64,000 bases of DNA from Candidatus Thorarchaeota archaeon (GTDB lineage: Archaea > Asgardarchaeota > Thorarchaeia > Thorarchaeales > Thorarchaeaceae). Within the stretch, counting starts at the first letter, position 1, and every line of letters starts with the position of its first letter. The notes beneath the pieces are model-generated. The model was not told where the DNA came from and did not search any database. It saw nothing but the letters and a program-made list of their open reading frames with translations. Position numbers and translations under genes: made by a program. The DNA is taken from the NCBI GenBank assembly GCA_016839245.1, contig JAEOUN010000095.1, positions 1-64,000 on the forward strand, written 5' to 3'. This document shows positions 8,768 to 17,577 of this stretch, in pieces.

Positions 8768-9140
8768 TTTCAGGTCAATCCTTTTTGGCTTTTAGCATAA
8801 AAAAAGGATTCCGAACTGCGTAGTTTTAATTCTTGAACTTTTATCAAGAAATTATCTTTCCATTATACTGATTACACACTTTCTCTCCGTATGATGATGG
8901 TTGGTTGAACATCTCACTTTTGTATACTTGTCACATTAAAACAAAGACTCATTCTGTTCTCACCTGCGCCTGTTGAACATCTCACTTTTGTATACTTGTC
9001 ACAAAAATCGCCACAACAATTGCAATGTATAAACCCATTTTCAGCTATTGCATTTATTATTTCTTACATAAAAGTTCAGTATGTTTATATTTCTAGTGCA
9101 ATACTATTTAGTATCTTCATAATCAAGTTGAAGACAATTC
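8768..9140. other. divergent promoter region between two surface-protein genes
   Basis: This 373-bp stretch separates two divergently transcribed envelope genes. It is AT-rich and holds the two copies of the 32-bp repeat listed separately. A short open frame from 8996 overlaps the second repeat copy and the start of the next gene and looks like chance. No tRNA or terminator is seen. Confidence 0.6.
8904..9003. repeat. 32-bp perfect direct repeat, 68-bp period
   Basis: The unit starts GTTGAACATCTCACTTTTGT and ends ATACTTGTCACA. Copies lie at 8904-8935 and 8972-9003, identical over 32 bases, with 36 unrelated bases between. The dimensions match one repeat-spacer-repeat unit of a CRISPR array, but there is no third copy and no cas gene in the window. 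The unit contains GTATAC, a small palindrome. A pair of operator sites for the flanking surface genes, or a local duplication, is the likelier reading. Confidence 0.6.
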
Positions 9141-12100
9141 GTGATATTGAGGGAAAGAAGATTGATTATAAACAACAAGAAGGTGGTTCTAGTAGCCACC
9201 ATATTTATTGTGATGATTTCAACACCACTTTTTGCTGTTGATGCAGTCGCTCCTGGTTCAACATGGTATGTGCGAGGCTATGTAAAAAATAGTACTACGC
9301 TTTCAGCAATTGCCAACGCAAAGGTGCAAGTATTCAATGATTTCGTATACCTTGGGTATGTGTACACATCTACCTCGGGATACTTCTCATTCTCAACCAC
9401 TAGAAGACCGACCAATTACGAGTGTGGTTGGCAAGTTGTAGTTACAAAGACGGGATATCTAGATGCAATTAGATATGCTACACCTGTGGACTATGTGACA
9501 AACATGGGAACCATTCTCATGACTGTCGTACCGCCACCACCTCCACCCGATCCTGCTGTAATAAGCAATGTAGATGTGACTATTGGCGGATCTGTAGGAA
9601 TTACAATCTCTTGGGATGTTGATTGGGATGATACATCAACTGGTTATCTCTCTCAATGTTGGTGGAGTGAGGATGCAATCATGGATACTGAAGACCTGTT
9701 TTTCTCAACTACAGACAAGCAAGCATCTTATTCTGTATCGCTTCCAAAGGATAAAATACCCTTTATGGGTGGTGAATTTCATTATCAGATTTTGGCCAGA
9801 AACTCAAAGAATGGTTGCTATCCTGTGACGTATTATGGTCCTGCGACTATAGTTGTCGATGAAGTGTGGACCATAGAACCTACTGATGATGCATTCACTG
9901 CTTCGTATGGCGACTATGAACCAGACGAGAACTATAACACTGAACTACTCCACGTTTCGAGTGGGGACAGTAAATCGTGGTTAAAGTTCAATATTGCAAA
10001 TCCATGCATCGAGAAGGCTGTTCTCTATATCTATTATAACATGAATATAAACAACGGCGGTGGTACAATTTATGCGCATAGCTCTTCATGCAGTTGGAAT
10101 GAAGAGAGTATCACTCAATCCAATGAGCCAGATATGGGGATTCTTCTAGATACCGAGATAATGCATACTCCTCAGCCTAGCGCTGGAGCTTATCAGATGT
10201 GGGATGTGACAGCAGCTCAAGGTACTGATGGGTCGATTTCAATCACCCTTTGTTGTAGTGATGGCGATTCTATATTTCTGTACTCAAAAGAATCATCATC
10301 ATTATTTCGACCATATTTAGAGATAACATATCGAGGAATGCCGGAATCGCCTGTACCTGATTCTGAGGAGTCTATTGGTGTTGACTTCATAGATGACGAA
10401 TTTGCATATCGCGCTCCGGATGTACATGATTGGACAACTGATATATGGACACTAGAAGAAGTGAATGATCCTCAAACGCCACTTGATCAATGCTCTGCCT
10501 TTTTGCGCACTAATCCTGATCTTCCGATTGATGGGGCACTTCACTATCAATATCAAACTACATTGGCACAGCCTGATTGGACAGGTCATATCTTGAAACA
10601 AGACGACTTGTATATCGAGGGTGCATTCTGCTTTGTAGCTGAAGTGCATATCGGAGTATGTTCATTATGGCCTGAACAAAAAATCGGCCTAGAATTATTT
10701 ACTTCCGGAATTACTACTCCAATTGCATCTATGTGGGATATACGTCACCCATATTATTGGCAACCTCAAGCAGATCAAACCTATCAGGAAATCTATGGCT
10801 ATGCAAAAGCTGGTTCTACTACTGATACTGGAAATTACTTTGACATTCATGGAGCTCAGACGTATATACTAATAATTCAAAGAGACATTTCTGGCACCTT
10901 AAAGGTTGGATATGCTGATGATTCTTCTGATTCAATGCAATACCTGAATCCTCAAAACACTCTTGCAGAAATTCAAAACTCTCAACCAATAGTCGGTGTT
11001 CATTTATCTATGCTGTACAGAGCCGCAAATAATAATTTAGGCTATAGTGTTGATATGGAATGTGGCTATGTAAGAGAATGTACGATGCTTACAATAGCTA
11101 ATCCTCATGACAATTTGGATCCATTTGAAACACCTATACATGAATCAGACTTTGATATTAGTGGAGATTTAACTTTCTGGAAGGATTATGATGGCAGCGA
11201 TCCGATGGACCATGGATATATATTTCCAGAACCTGATAATTACAATGACAAAGTCTGGCGGGCTCCAGCGAGCATGGTGCAATCCAAACATTGGTATCTC
11301 AAACAGAGCTTGGGTACAGTACCTAATGATTTCACTTTAAGTGCCGTTGAGGGTCAGAATATAGCATTCACGTATCTAGCAAGACGTGATTCATCTGATG
11401 TCATTGTTCGTGGAGTCATTATCTACAAAGCTACAGGTCAGACATCATATGTTGTTGTTGGAGGCGACTGGATTTCTTTGCCTGATGATGGCAACTGGCA
11501 TTCTGTCAATGTAAAGACTCAATTCTCATTACCTTCATCTTTGGAGTACCTAGAGGTAATAATGGAGGGAGTAAGTACTAACGATCAATCGTTTAGTGCC
11601 TTTGTGGACATCGCAAAGCTATCTTGTTTTAGGAATACTGAAATGGAGGATATCATTCGTGGCGATTGCGTCATTTCTTTCAGCCTTGGCTTAATCAAAG
11701 CAGAATGTGAATACTCGCAATTTGAACTAAGCTTAATGCCAAGTGTTGTCATTAGAACTGGTCAAACATGTCACATCAACTCAGTGAATTTTATTGTAGA
11801 AGTTAGCTCAGGTGAAGCAAAGATAGAGGAAAATGGAATTATTGAAGGAAACGATAAACAAATCGATATTCCTGATGGTGTAAGACATACCATTGACAAA
11901 GAATATGTCGCTTGCCAAAGTGGCATTGTTAGATGGGGCACTAGATTGTTCACCACCGGTTTGGGAATTGGTTTGAAAGCTTTGGGCATGACACAACCTT
12001 ATCTTTTCATTGTTACTGGACTTGCAGCTGAAGTAATTGGCAACTATTACGAATATCAAATTCAATCCTATGAAAAATACGCAATAGAGGAAAATCGAAT

Positions 12101-12314
12101 AGCAGCAGCAAATGATCCAATTAACATTCAAATTGATTATGCCAATGAACCTAATTTAATTACATCTTCCCTCGAATTGGAGTGGAAAATATCCAATCCC
12201 TCTGATTATCCTGTAGCAACTTTCACAATTATGATTGAGTGGGTTGATTTCTTGGGAAATGTTGTCACTACTTCACACACCATATTGGCATCATTCGATT
12301 ATATCATGCCATGA
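9141..12314 (+). CDS. giant secreted multidomain surface protein (DNRLRE-type)
   Basis: The 1057-residue product begins with a basic then hydrophobic signal peptide (about residues 1-33). At about 40-128 is a carboxypeptidase-regulatory-like beta domain (VRGYVKNSTTLSAIANAKV). A Pro-rich linker and a fibronectin-like segment (about 135-240) follow. Then comes a DNRLRE-type domain (about 243-395), recognisable from DDAFTASYGDYEPDENYNT, the SWLKF-N strand and the final RPYLEITY strand. The rest is beta-rich with no family recognised. DNRLRE domains occur in archaeal and bacterial surface proteins and are thought to bind envelope or polysaccharide. No membrane anchor is seen at the C-terminus. 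The start is GTG 9141; nearby in-frame TTG codons are alternatives. Confidence 0.7.
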   Translation: MILRERRLIINNKKVVLVATIFIVMISTPLFAVDAVAPGSTWYVRGYVKNSTTLSAIANAKVQVFNDFVYLGYVYTSTSGYFSFSTTRRPTNYECGWQVVVTKTGYLDAIRYATPVDYVTNMGTILMTVVPPPPPPDPAVISNVDVTIGGSVGITISWDVDWDDTSTGYLSQCWWSEDAIMDTEDLFFSTTDKQASYSVSLPKDKIPFMGGEFHYQILARNSKNGCYPVTYYGPATIVVDEVWTIEPTDDAFTASYGDYEPDENYNTELLHVSSGDSKSWLKFNIANPCIEKAVLYIYYNMNINNGGGTIYAHSSSCSWNEESITQSNEPDMGILLDTEIMHTPQPSAGAYQMWDVTAAQGTDGSISITLCCSDGDSIFLYSKESSSLFRPYLEITYRGMPESPVPDSEESIGVDFIDDEFAYRAPDVHDWTTDIWTLEEVNDPQTPLDQCSAFLRTNPDLPIDGALHYQYQTTLAQPDWTGHILKQDDLYIEGAFCFVAEVHIGVCSLWPEQKIGLELFTSGITTPIASMWDIRHPYYWQPQADQTYQEIYGYAKAGSTTDTGNYFDIHGAQTYILIIQRDISGTLKVGYADDSSDSMQYLNPQNTLAEIQNSQPIVGVHLSMLYRAANNNLGYSVDMECGYVRECTMLTIANPHDNLDPFETPIHESDFDISGDLTFWKDYDGSDPMDHGYIFPEPDNYNDKVWRAPASMVQSKHWYLKQSLGTVPNDFTLSAVEGQNIAFTYLARRDSSDVIVRGVIIYKATGQTSYVVVGGDWISLPDDGNWHSVNVKTQFSLPSSLEYLEVIMEGVSTNDQSFSAFVDIAKLSCFRNTEMEDIIRGDCVISFSLGLIKAECEYSQFELSLMPSVVIRTGQTCHINSVNFIVEVSSGEAKIEENGIIEGNDKQIDIPDGVRHTIDKEYVACQSGIVRWGTRLFTTGLGIGLKALGMTQPYLFIVTGLAAEVIGNYYEYQIQSYEKYAIEENRIAAANDPINIQIDYANEPNLITSSLELEWKISNPSDYPVATFTIMIEWVDFLGNVVTTSHTILASFDYIMP

Positions 12315-12649
12315 AGCTAGAGAAATACTGAACTACTAGTATGAAACAAAAAAAAAAATCAGACTATGAGGGCGTTACGCCCTCTTTTTTTCATTTTGAA
12401 ATTTGTAATCTCGGCACTACCGAGCTTTATAGATTAATAGAGGTCTACCAAGTCTGATTGATGTACTGGCATAACCTGTGTTAGTTTCGACCATCTCTCC
12501 TCTACTTTCACATTCGCTACTACGAACTTTGATGTTCAAAAAATCATAGTAATAGGAGTAGTCGTCAGTGATTATCGAGGCTTGGCAGATACCACAAAGA
12601 TTACTTACAATCTTGGAAATGGAATTTAGAAGACACGAGGCAGAAGCAG
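12315..12649. other. intergenic region before uvrB
   Basis: The first part holds the terminator of the secreted giant (12368-12391). A small CTCGG/CCGAG hairpin lies at 12410-12424. The remaining 220 bases carry no gene that I can support and probably contain the uvrB promoter. The sequence just before uvrB (GACACGAGGCAGAAGCAG) contains the likely ribosome binding site GAGG. Confidence 0.55.
12368..12391 (+). terminator. intrinsic-like terminator after the secreted giant
   Basis: GAGGGCG at 12368-12374 and CGCCCTC at 12378-12384 form a perfect 7-bp stem with a TTA loop, followed by seven T residues (12385-12391). It lies 54 bp after the TGA of the large secreted protein, on the plus strand. 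Confidence 0.8.
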
Positions 12650-14632
12650 ATGACTGAATTTAAGCTTGAAGCACTTTTCAAGCCTACTGGTGATCAACCA
12701 GAGGCAATAGAGAAGTTGATAGAGGGTGTAGAGAGTGGTCTGCAGCATCAGACATTGCTTGGTGTGACTGGATCTGGCAAAACTTTCACAATGGCAAATG
12801 TCATTGAAGCTGTGAAGAAACCAACTCTTGTCTTGTCTCATAACAAGACTCTTGCAGCGCAGCTTGCCTCTGAATACAAGCAGTTCTTTCCGTCAAATGC
12901 TGTCGAGTATTTTGTTTCCTACTATGATTATTACCAGCCAGAAGCATATGTTCCTTCGAAGGATATGTACATTGAGAAAGAAACTGACATTAATGCTGAA
13001 ATTGAGCGGTTACGTCACTCCACGACTAATTCTTTGAGGTCTCGAAGAGATGTTGTTGTAGTAGCATCGGTGTCTTGTATCTATGGAGTTGGAGACCCTA
13101 GCGAATACGATTACTTCAGAATGATGATTGAGAGAGGAAAGCACATTGACAGACGAGAGCTTCTAGAGCGATTAGTAGCCATGCAATACGAACGAAATGA
13201 TATGGATATCAAACCGGGTATCTTCAGAGTTCGTGGCGATGTTATCGATGTCTATCCTGCTGCTTCCGAAGATAGTATTCGGATTGAATTAGATGGAGAT
13301 GTCGTAGAACGCCTGACCATTCTTGAAAGATTGACTGCACGAAAGATTGCTTCTCCTGAGTGGTATGAGCTTTATCCAGCACGTCATCATATAGCACGCC
13401 GCGAGAAGGTCATTGAGGTTCTTGATGATATTGAACAAGAGATGGAAGGACGAGTTGAATGGTTTAAAAAAGAGGACAAGCTTGTAGAGGCTGATCGTCT
13501 CAAACGACGGACTTTGTATGATTTAGAGATGCTTCGAGAAACCGGAATGTGTACTGGTATCGAGAATTATTCGCGGTTTATTGATGGCCGTGATGTTGGA
13601 CAGAAACCATATACCTTGCTAGATTACTTTCCAGATGACTTCTTGATGGTTATCGATGAGAGTCATATGACAATTCCACAAGTTCGTGGAATGTATAATG
13701 GTGACCTCTCTCGAAAGAAGAATCTAATTGATTATGGATTTAGATTACCTTCAGCCTCGGATAACCGTCCGTTGAAATTCCATGAGTTCGAGAAATACAT
13801 GAAACATGTCATCTATACTAGTGCTACCCCTGGATTATATGAGCGAAAACTAAGTCGACAGATTGTTGAACAGCTTGTACGTCCTACAGGATTAGTAGAT
13901 CCTGAGATTACTGTTAAGCCTGTCGTGGGTCAGGTGGATCATCTCCTGGGAGAGATACGAAAGACTATCACTGATGGCAATCGGACTCTCGTAACAACTC
14001 TTACGAAGAAGACCGCTGAAATGTTAAGCGAATATCTCATTGAAGCTGGAATTAAAGCTCGTTATCTGCATTCTGATATCGGGACTGTCGAACGGATAGA
14101 GATTGTCCGAGAACTTCGTCAGGGAAAATTCGATGTTCTTGTTGGTATCAATCTCCTTAGAGAGGGTCTCGACATTCCAGAAGTCGCTCTTGTTGCAATA
14201 CTCGATGCAGATAAGGAGGGTTTCTTGAGAACTGATTGGGCACTAGTTCAAACTATGGGACGTGCAGCAAGAAATGCGAGTGGTCGAGTAATCCTCTACG
14301 GGGATCATGTTTCAGGCGCTATGCAGATTGCTATCGATGAGACTAATCGACGCCGTAAGTACCAGCTAAAGTACAATGAGGATCATGGTATCCAACCAGT
14401 ATCCATAGTGAAGGATATACAAGACATAGCTCAAGGTATGGTGTCATTTGAGAAAGAAGTCCAGACAAGGATTGAGGACTTTGATCCATTTGAGGTTGAT
14501 GAACTTGCAGACTATATCATCGAGTTAGAGGAACAGATGAAGGAGGCTGCACGAAATCTGGAGTTTGAGCGAGCTGCGAAGCTTCGCGACCAGATTGCTG
14601 GTTTCCGAAAGAGAATCGAGGGAATGGAATAG
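12650..14632 (+). CDS. uvrB: excinuclease ABC subunit B
   Basis: UvrB is the damage-verifying helicase of nucleotide excision repair, loaded by UvrA and then bound by UvrC. The 660-residue length is normal. Visible parts are Walker A GVTGSGKT (residues 38-45), the beta-hairpin region with YYDYYQPEAYVP, Walker B/DEAH-like IDESH, motif VI QTMGRAARN, and a C-terminal UVR motif (EEQMKEAARNLEFERAAKLR) that contacts UvrC. All key motifs look intact, so it should be active. The stop codon overlaps the GTG of uvrA by one base, so the two are translated together. UvrABC is of bacterial origin and patchy in archaea, which points to ancient lateral transfer. Confidence 0.97.
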   Translation: MTEFKLEALFKPTGDQPEAIEKLIEGVESGLQHQTLLGVTGSGKTFTMANVIEAVKKPTLVLSHNKTLAAQLASEYKQFFPSNAVEYFVSYYDYYQPEAYVPSKDMYIEKETDINAEIERLRHSTTNSLRSRRDVVVVASVSCIYGVGDPSEYDYFRMMIERGKHIDRRELLERLVAMQYERNDMDIKPGIFRVRGDVIDVYPAASEDSIRIELDGDVVERLTILERLTARKIASPEWYELYPARHHIARREKVIEVLDDIEQEMEGRVEWFKKEDKLVEADRLKRRTLYDLEMLRETGMCTGIENYSRFIDGRDVGQKPYTLLDYFPDDFLMVIDESHMTIPQVRGMYNGDLSRKKNLIDYGFRLPSASDNRPLKFHEFEKYMKHVIYTSATPGLYERKLSRQIVEQLVRPTGLVDPEITVKPVVGQVDHLLGEIRKTITDGNRTLVTTLTKKTAEMLSEYLIEAGIKARYLHSDIGTVERIEIVRELRQGKFDVLVGINLLREGLDIPEVALVAILDADKEGFLRTDWALVQTMGRAARNASGRVILYGDHVSGAMQIAIDETNRRRKYQLKYNEDHGIQPVSIVKDIQDIAQGMVSFEKEVQTRIEDFDPFEVDELADYIIELEEQMKEAARNLEFERAAKLRDQIAGFRKRIEGME

Positions 14633-17577
14633 TGAACTCAGCAGCAAAGAATAGTACTGGACCTAAAGAAACGGAATCAGATGGTCCTAGGTCTATCATT
14701 GTTTTAGGTGCTGCTGAACATAATCTCAAACATATTGATGTTACAATTCCAAAGAATGCAATGACTGTCGTCACTGGTCTATCGGGATCTGGAAAGAGTT
14801 CTCTTGTGTTTGACACGATTTATAGTGAAGGTCAGCGACGGTTCATAGAGTCCCTCTCTCCATACGCTCGCCAGTTCCTAGGAATGCTTGAGAAACCTAA
14901 GGTGGATCTGATGACAGGTCTCTCACCTTCCATTTCTATTGACCAGAAGAGTGTAAGTAGGAATCCTAGAAGTTCAGTCGGTACGATAACAGAAATTTAC
15001 GATTATCTACGACTTCTCTATGCTCGTGTAGGCGACCCACACTGCCCAAAATGTGGTAAGAAGATTGAACCTCAAACATCGCAGCAAATTGTCGATCGAG
15101 TCTTGGACATGAAGGAAGGCTCTCATATCATGGTTCTTGCGCCTATAGTCCGTGGTAGAAAGGGAGAGTACAGAAAAGAGTTCCGAGACCTCATGAAGAA
15201 AGGCTTTGTCAGGGCACGGATTGATGGGAAAATTACAGAACTCGAAGATGGAATGTCTCTCGATCGATATTTTGAGCATACAATAGAGGTCATTATTGAC
15301 AGGATCACTGTCAAAGAATCTGAACGAAGTCGCATCTCAGAGGCTGTCGAAGCTGCTTTGAATATGGCTGAACGTGTGGTCACAATTATCACTCCTGATG
15401 GTGATATCACCCTCTCAGAGCAGTTTGCCTGTGTTGACTGTGGAATTAGTCTTCCTGAAATGGAGCCACGCATCTTCAGCTGGAACACACCTCAGGGTGC
15501 TTGTCCTCATTGTACAGGACTAGGCGTCATCAGAGAGTTCGATCCTGACCTCTTCATCACAGATCCAAACCGCTCATTGAATACAGGACTCTTTGAGATT
15601 GATAAATGGAAGATAAAGCGTACTTTCACTAAGAAGGTCATAGAGAAGTATGGATTCACCATGGACACTCCATGGAAAGACATGACTAAGAAGCAGCAGG
15701 ATCTCCTTCTCTTTGGATCAGGTAATAAGAAGTTTGAGGCGACTTGGGAAAGTGACAATCCTGAGTTCGAAGTGCAATGGAAGGGAACCTTTCAGAGACC
15801 CTTTGAAGGCTGGGTGACACGTGCCCAGCGGCTCTACAAGACAACGAAGTCTGAGTACGGTCGAGGAATCCTCGAGAGGTATATGTCTGCTGTCCCATGT
15901 CCTATCTGTCAGGGTAAGAGACTTCGTCCTGAGTCTCAATCTGTAACATTCAATGGTCGGTCTATCACTGATGTCAACGGATTATCAATCAAAGCGCTTC
16001 GTGAGTTTTTCGAGAATGCAGATGTCGAACCACGTTTCAAACCTGTAGCAGACCCCATACTAAGAGAAATCATGGGACGCATTGGATTCCTCGAAGATGT
16101 TGGTTTGGAATATCTCACCCTGGATAGGTCAGCTCCGAGCTTGGCTGGTGGAGAGGCTCAACGAATTCGTCTAGCGAGTCAGATTGGGTCGAATTTGGTT
16201 GGAGTCACGTATGTCTGTGATGAACCCAGTATTGGGCTTCATAGTAGGGACAATATTCGCCTTCTGAAGTCACTCCTACGCCTCAGAGACCTTGGAAATA
16301 ACGTTCTCGTAGTTGAGCATGATGAAGAGACTATCCGTACAGCTGATTATATTGTGGATCTTGGACCTGGGGCTGGTTCAGAGGGCGGTGAGGTTGTTGT
16401 CGCAGGAACGCTTGATGATATATTAAAGTCGAAAAAATCTGTCACTGGAAAATATCTTCGTGGCGAGGAAAAGATACCCGTTCCTGAACAACGGAGGAAA
16501 CCAAATGGTCGTATCATCGAGCTAAAGGGGTGTCGACATAACAATCTAAAGAATTTGAACATTCGAATACCTCTTGGTCTTTTTATTGCTGTTACAGGAG
16601 TATCAGGTTCAGGAAAGTCCTCATTAATCGTTGAAACTCTGCAACGTGAGCTTGCCCGACGTTTCCATAATGCTGAAGCGAAGCCAGGCAAATTTGATGA
16701 GGTTCTTGGTGTCGAGCAACTGGACAAAGTTATTGTCATCGACCAGAGTCCTATTGGAAGAACGCCTCGGAGTAATCCTGCAACATACGTTGGTCTATGG
16801 TCTCCATTAAGGGATCTTTTTGCTAGTCTATCTGAATCACAGATACGTGGTTACAATGCAGGAAGGTTTAGTTTCAATGTGAAAGGCGGTCGATGTGAGA
16901 CCTGTAAAGGCGCAGGCGTTGAGATCATCGAGATGCAGTTCCTTCCTCCAGTTCAGGTGACCTGTAGTGAGTGTAAGGGTAGACGGTATAACAGAGAGAC
17001 CCTTCAGGTGCGATTCAAGGGGAAAAATATTGCTGACATTCTCGATATGCGAATCGATGAAGCTGTGCAGTTCTTCGAGGGGATTCCTTCAGTACATCGA
17101 AGATTGGAAACTCTATGCGAGGTTGGTATGGGATATGTGAAGTTGGGACAGCCAGCTACAACTTTGAGTGGTGGAGAGGCCCAGAGAATCAAGTTGAGTA
17201 AATTTCTCTCAAGACCTGCTACAGGCCAGACTCTCATACTTTTAGATGAACCTACTACTGGATTACACTTTGCAGATATCAAGAAGCTGTTAGAGGTTCT
17301 CCATCGTCTTGTGGATTTGGGAAATACTGTTCTAGTCATCGAGCATCAGTTGGATGTTGTGAAGACTGCTGATTGGGTGATTGATCTCGGACCCGAGGGC
17401 GGCGATGAGGGTGGTTATCTCGTAGCGGAAGGAACTCCTGAAGATATTGTTGCGTGCAAACAATCCTACACTGGGCAATATCTCAAAGATCTTCTGAAGG
17501 CTGTGAAGATTAAGAATTCGTCTTCGATAAAAGAATCGACGGCTACTACCTCTCCGATGCGGAGGTTGAAGAAATGA
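14632..17577 (+). CDS. uvrA: excinuclease ABC subunit A, with altered ABC signature
   Basis: UvrA is the DNA damage sensor, a dimer with two ABC ATPase halves per chain. The 981-residue protein has Walker A GLSGSGKSS near residue 50 and GVSGSGKSS in the second half. Three zinc fingers are visible: CPKCGKK, CVDCG...CPHC, and CETCKG...CSEC. The UvrB-binding region (HIMVLAPIVRGRKGEYR...) is present. The first-half signature reads LAGGEAQR (A505) instead of LSGGEAQR, so the serine that contacts ATP is lost; the second half is intact (LSGGEAQR). It overlaps uvrB by 1 bp and the second uvrA by 4 bp. The C-terminal 30 residues form a Ser/Lys-rich tail. Confidence 0.95.
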   Translation: MNSAAKNSTGPKETESDGPRSIIVLGAAEHNLKHIDVTIPKNAMTVVTGLSGSGKSSLVFDTIYSEGQRRFIESLSPYARQFLGMLEKPKVDLMTGLSPSISIDQKSVSRNPRSSVGTITEIYDYLRLLYARVGDPHCPKCGKKIEPQTSQQIVDRVLDMKEGSHIMVLAPIVRGRKGEYRKEFRDLMKKGFVRARIDGKITELEDGMSLDRYFEHTIEVIIDRITVKESERSRISEAVEAALNMAERVVTIITPDGDITLSEQFACVDCGISLPEMEPRIFSWNTPQGACPHCTGLGVIREFDPDLFITDPNRSLNTGLFEIDKWKIKRTFTKKVIEKYGFTMDTPWKDMTKKQQDLLLFGSGNKKFEATWESDNPEFEVQWKGTFQRPFEGWVTRAQRLYKTTKSEYGRGILERYMSAVPCPICQGKRLRPESQSVTFNGRSITDVNGLSIKALREFFENADVEPRFKPVADPILREIMGRIGFLEDVGLEYLTLDRSAPSLAGGEAQRIRLASQIGSNLVGVTYVCDEPSIGLHSRDNIRLLKSLLRLRDLGNNVLVVEHDEETIRTADYIVDLGPGAGSEGGEVVVAGTLDDILKSKKSVTGKYLRGEEKIPVPEQRRKPNGRIIELKGCRHNNLKNLNIRIPLGLFIAVTGVSGSGKSSLIVETLQRELARRFHNAEAKPGKFDEVLGVEQLDKVIVIDQSPIGRTPRSNPATYVGLWSPLRDLFASLSESQIRGYNAGRFSFNVKGGRCETCKGAGVEIIEMQFLPPVQVTCSECKGRRYNRETLQVRFKGKNIADILDMRIDEAVQFFEGIPSVHRRLETLCEVGMGYVKLGQPATTLSGGEAQRIKLSKFLSRPATGQTLILLDEPTTGLHFADIKKLLEVLHRLVDLGNTVLVIEHQLDVVKTADWVIDLGPEGGDEGGYLVAEGTPEDIVACKQSYTGQYLKDLLKAVKIKNSSSIKESTATTSPMRRLKK

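Noticed and set aside
8904..9003. Calling the repeat pair a CRISPR array
   Set aside because: Only two copies and one spacer, no cas gene in 64 kb; kept as a direct repeat.
8996..9241. 81-codon plus-strand frame overlapping the secreted giant's start
   Set aside because: It overlaps the direct repeat and the signal-peptide coding region in another frame, with no recognisable protein.
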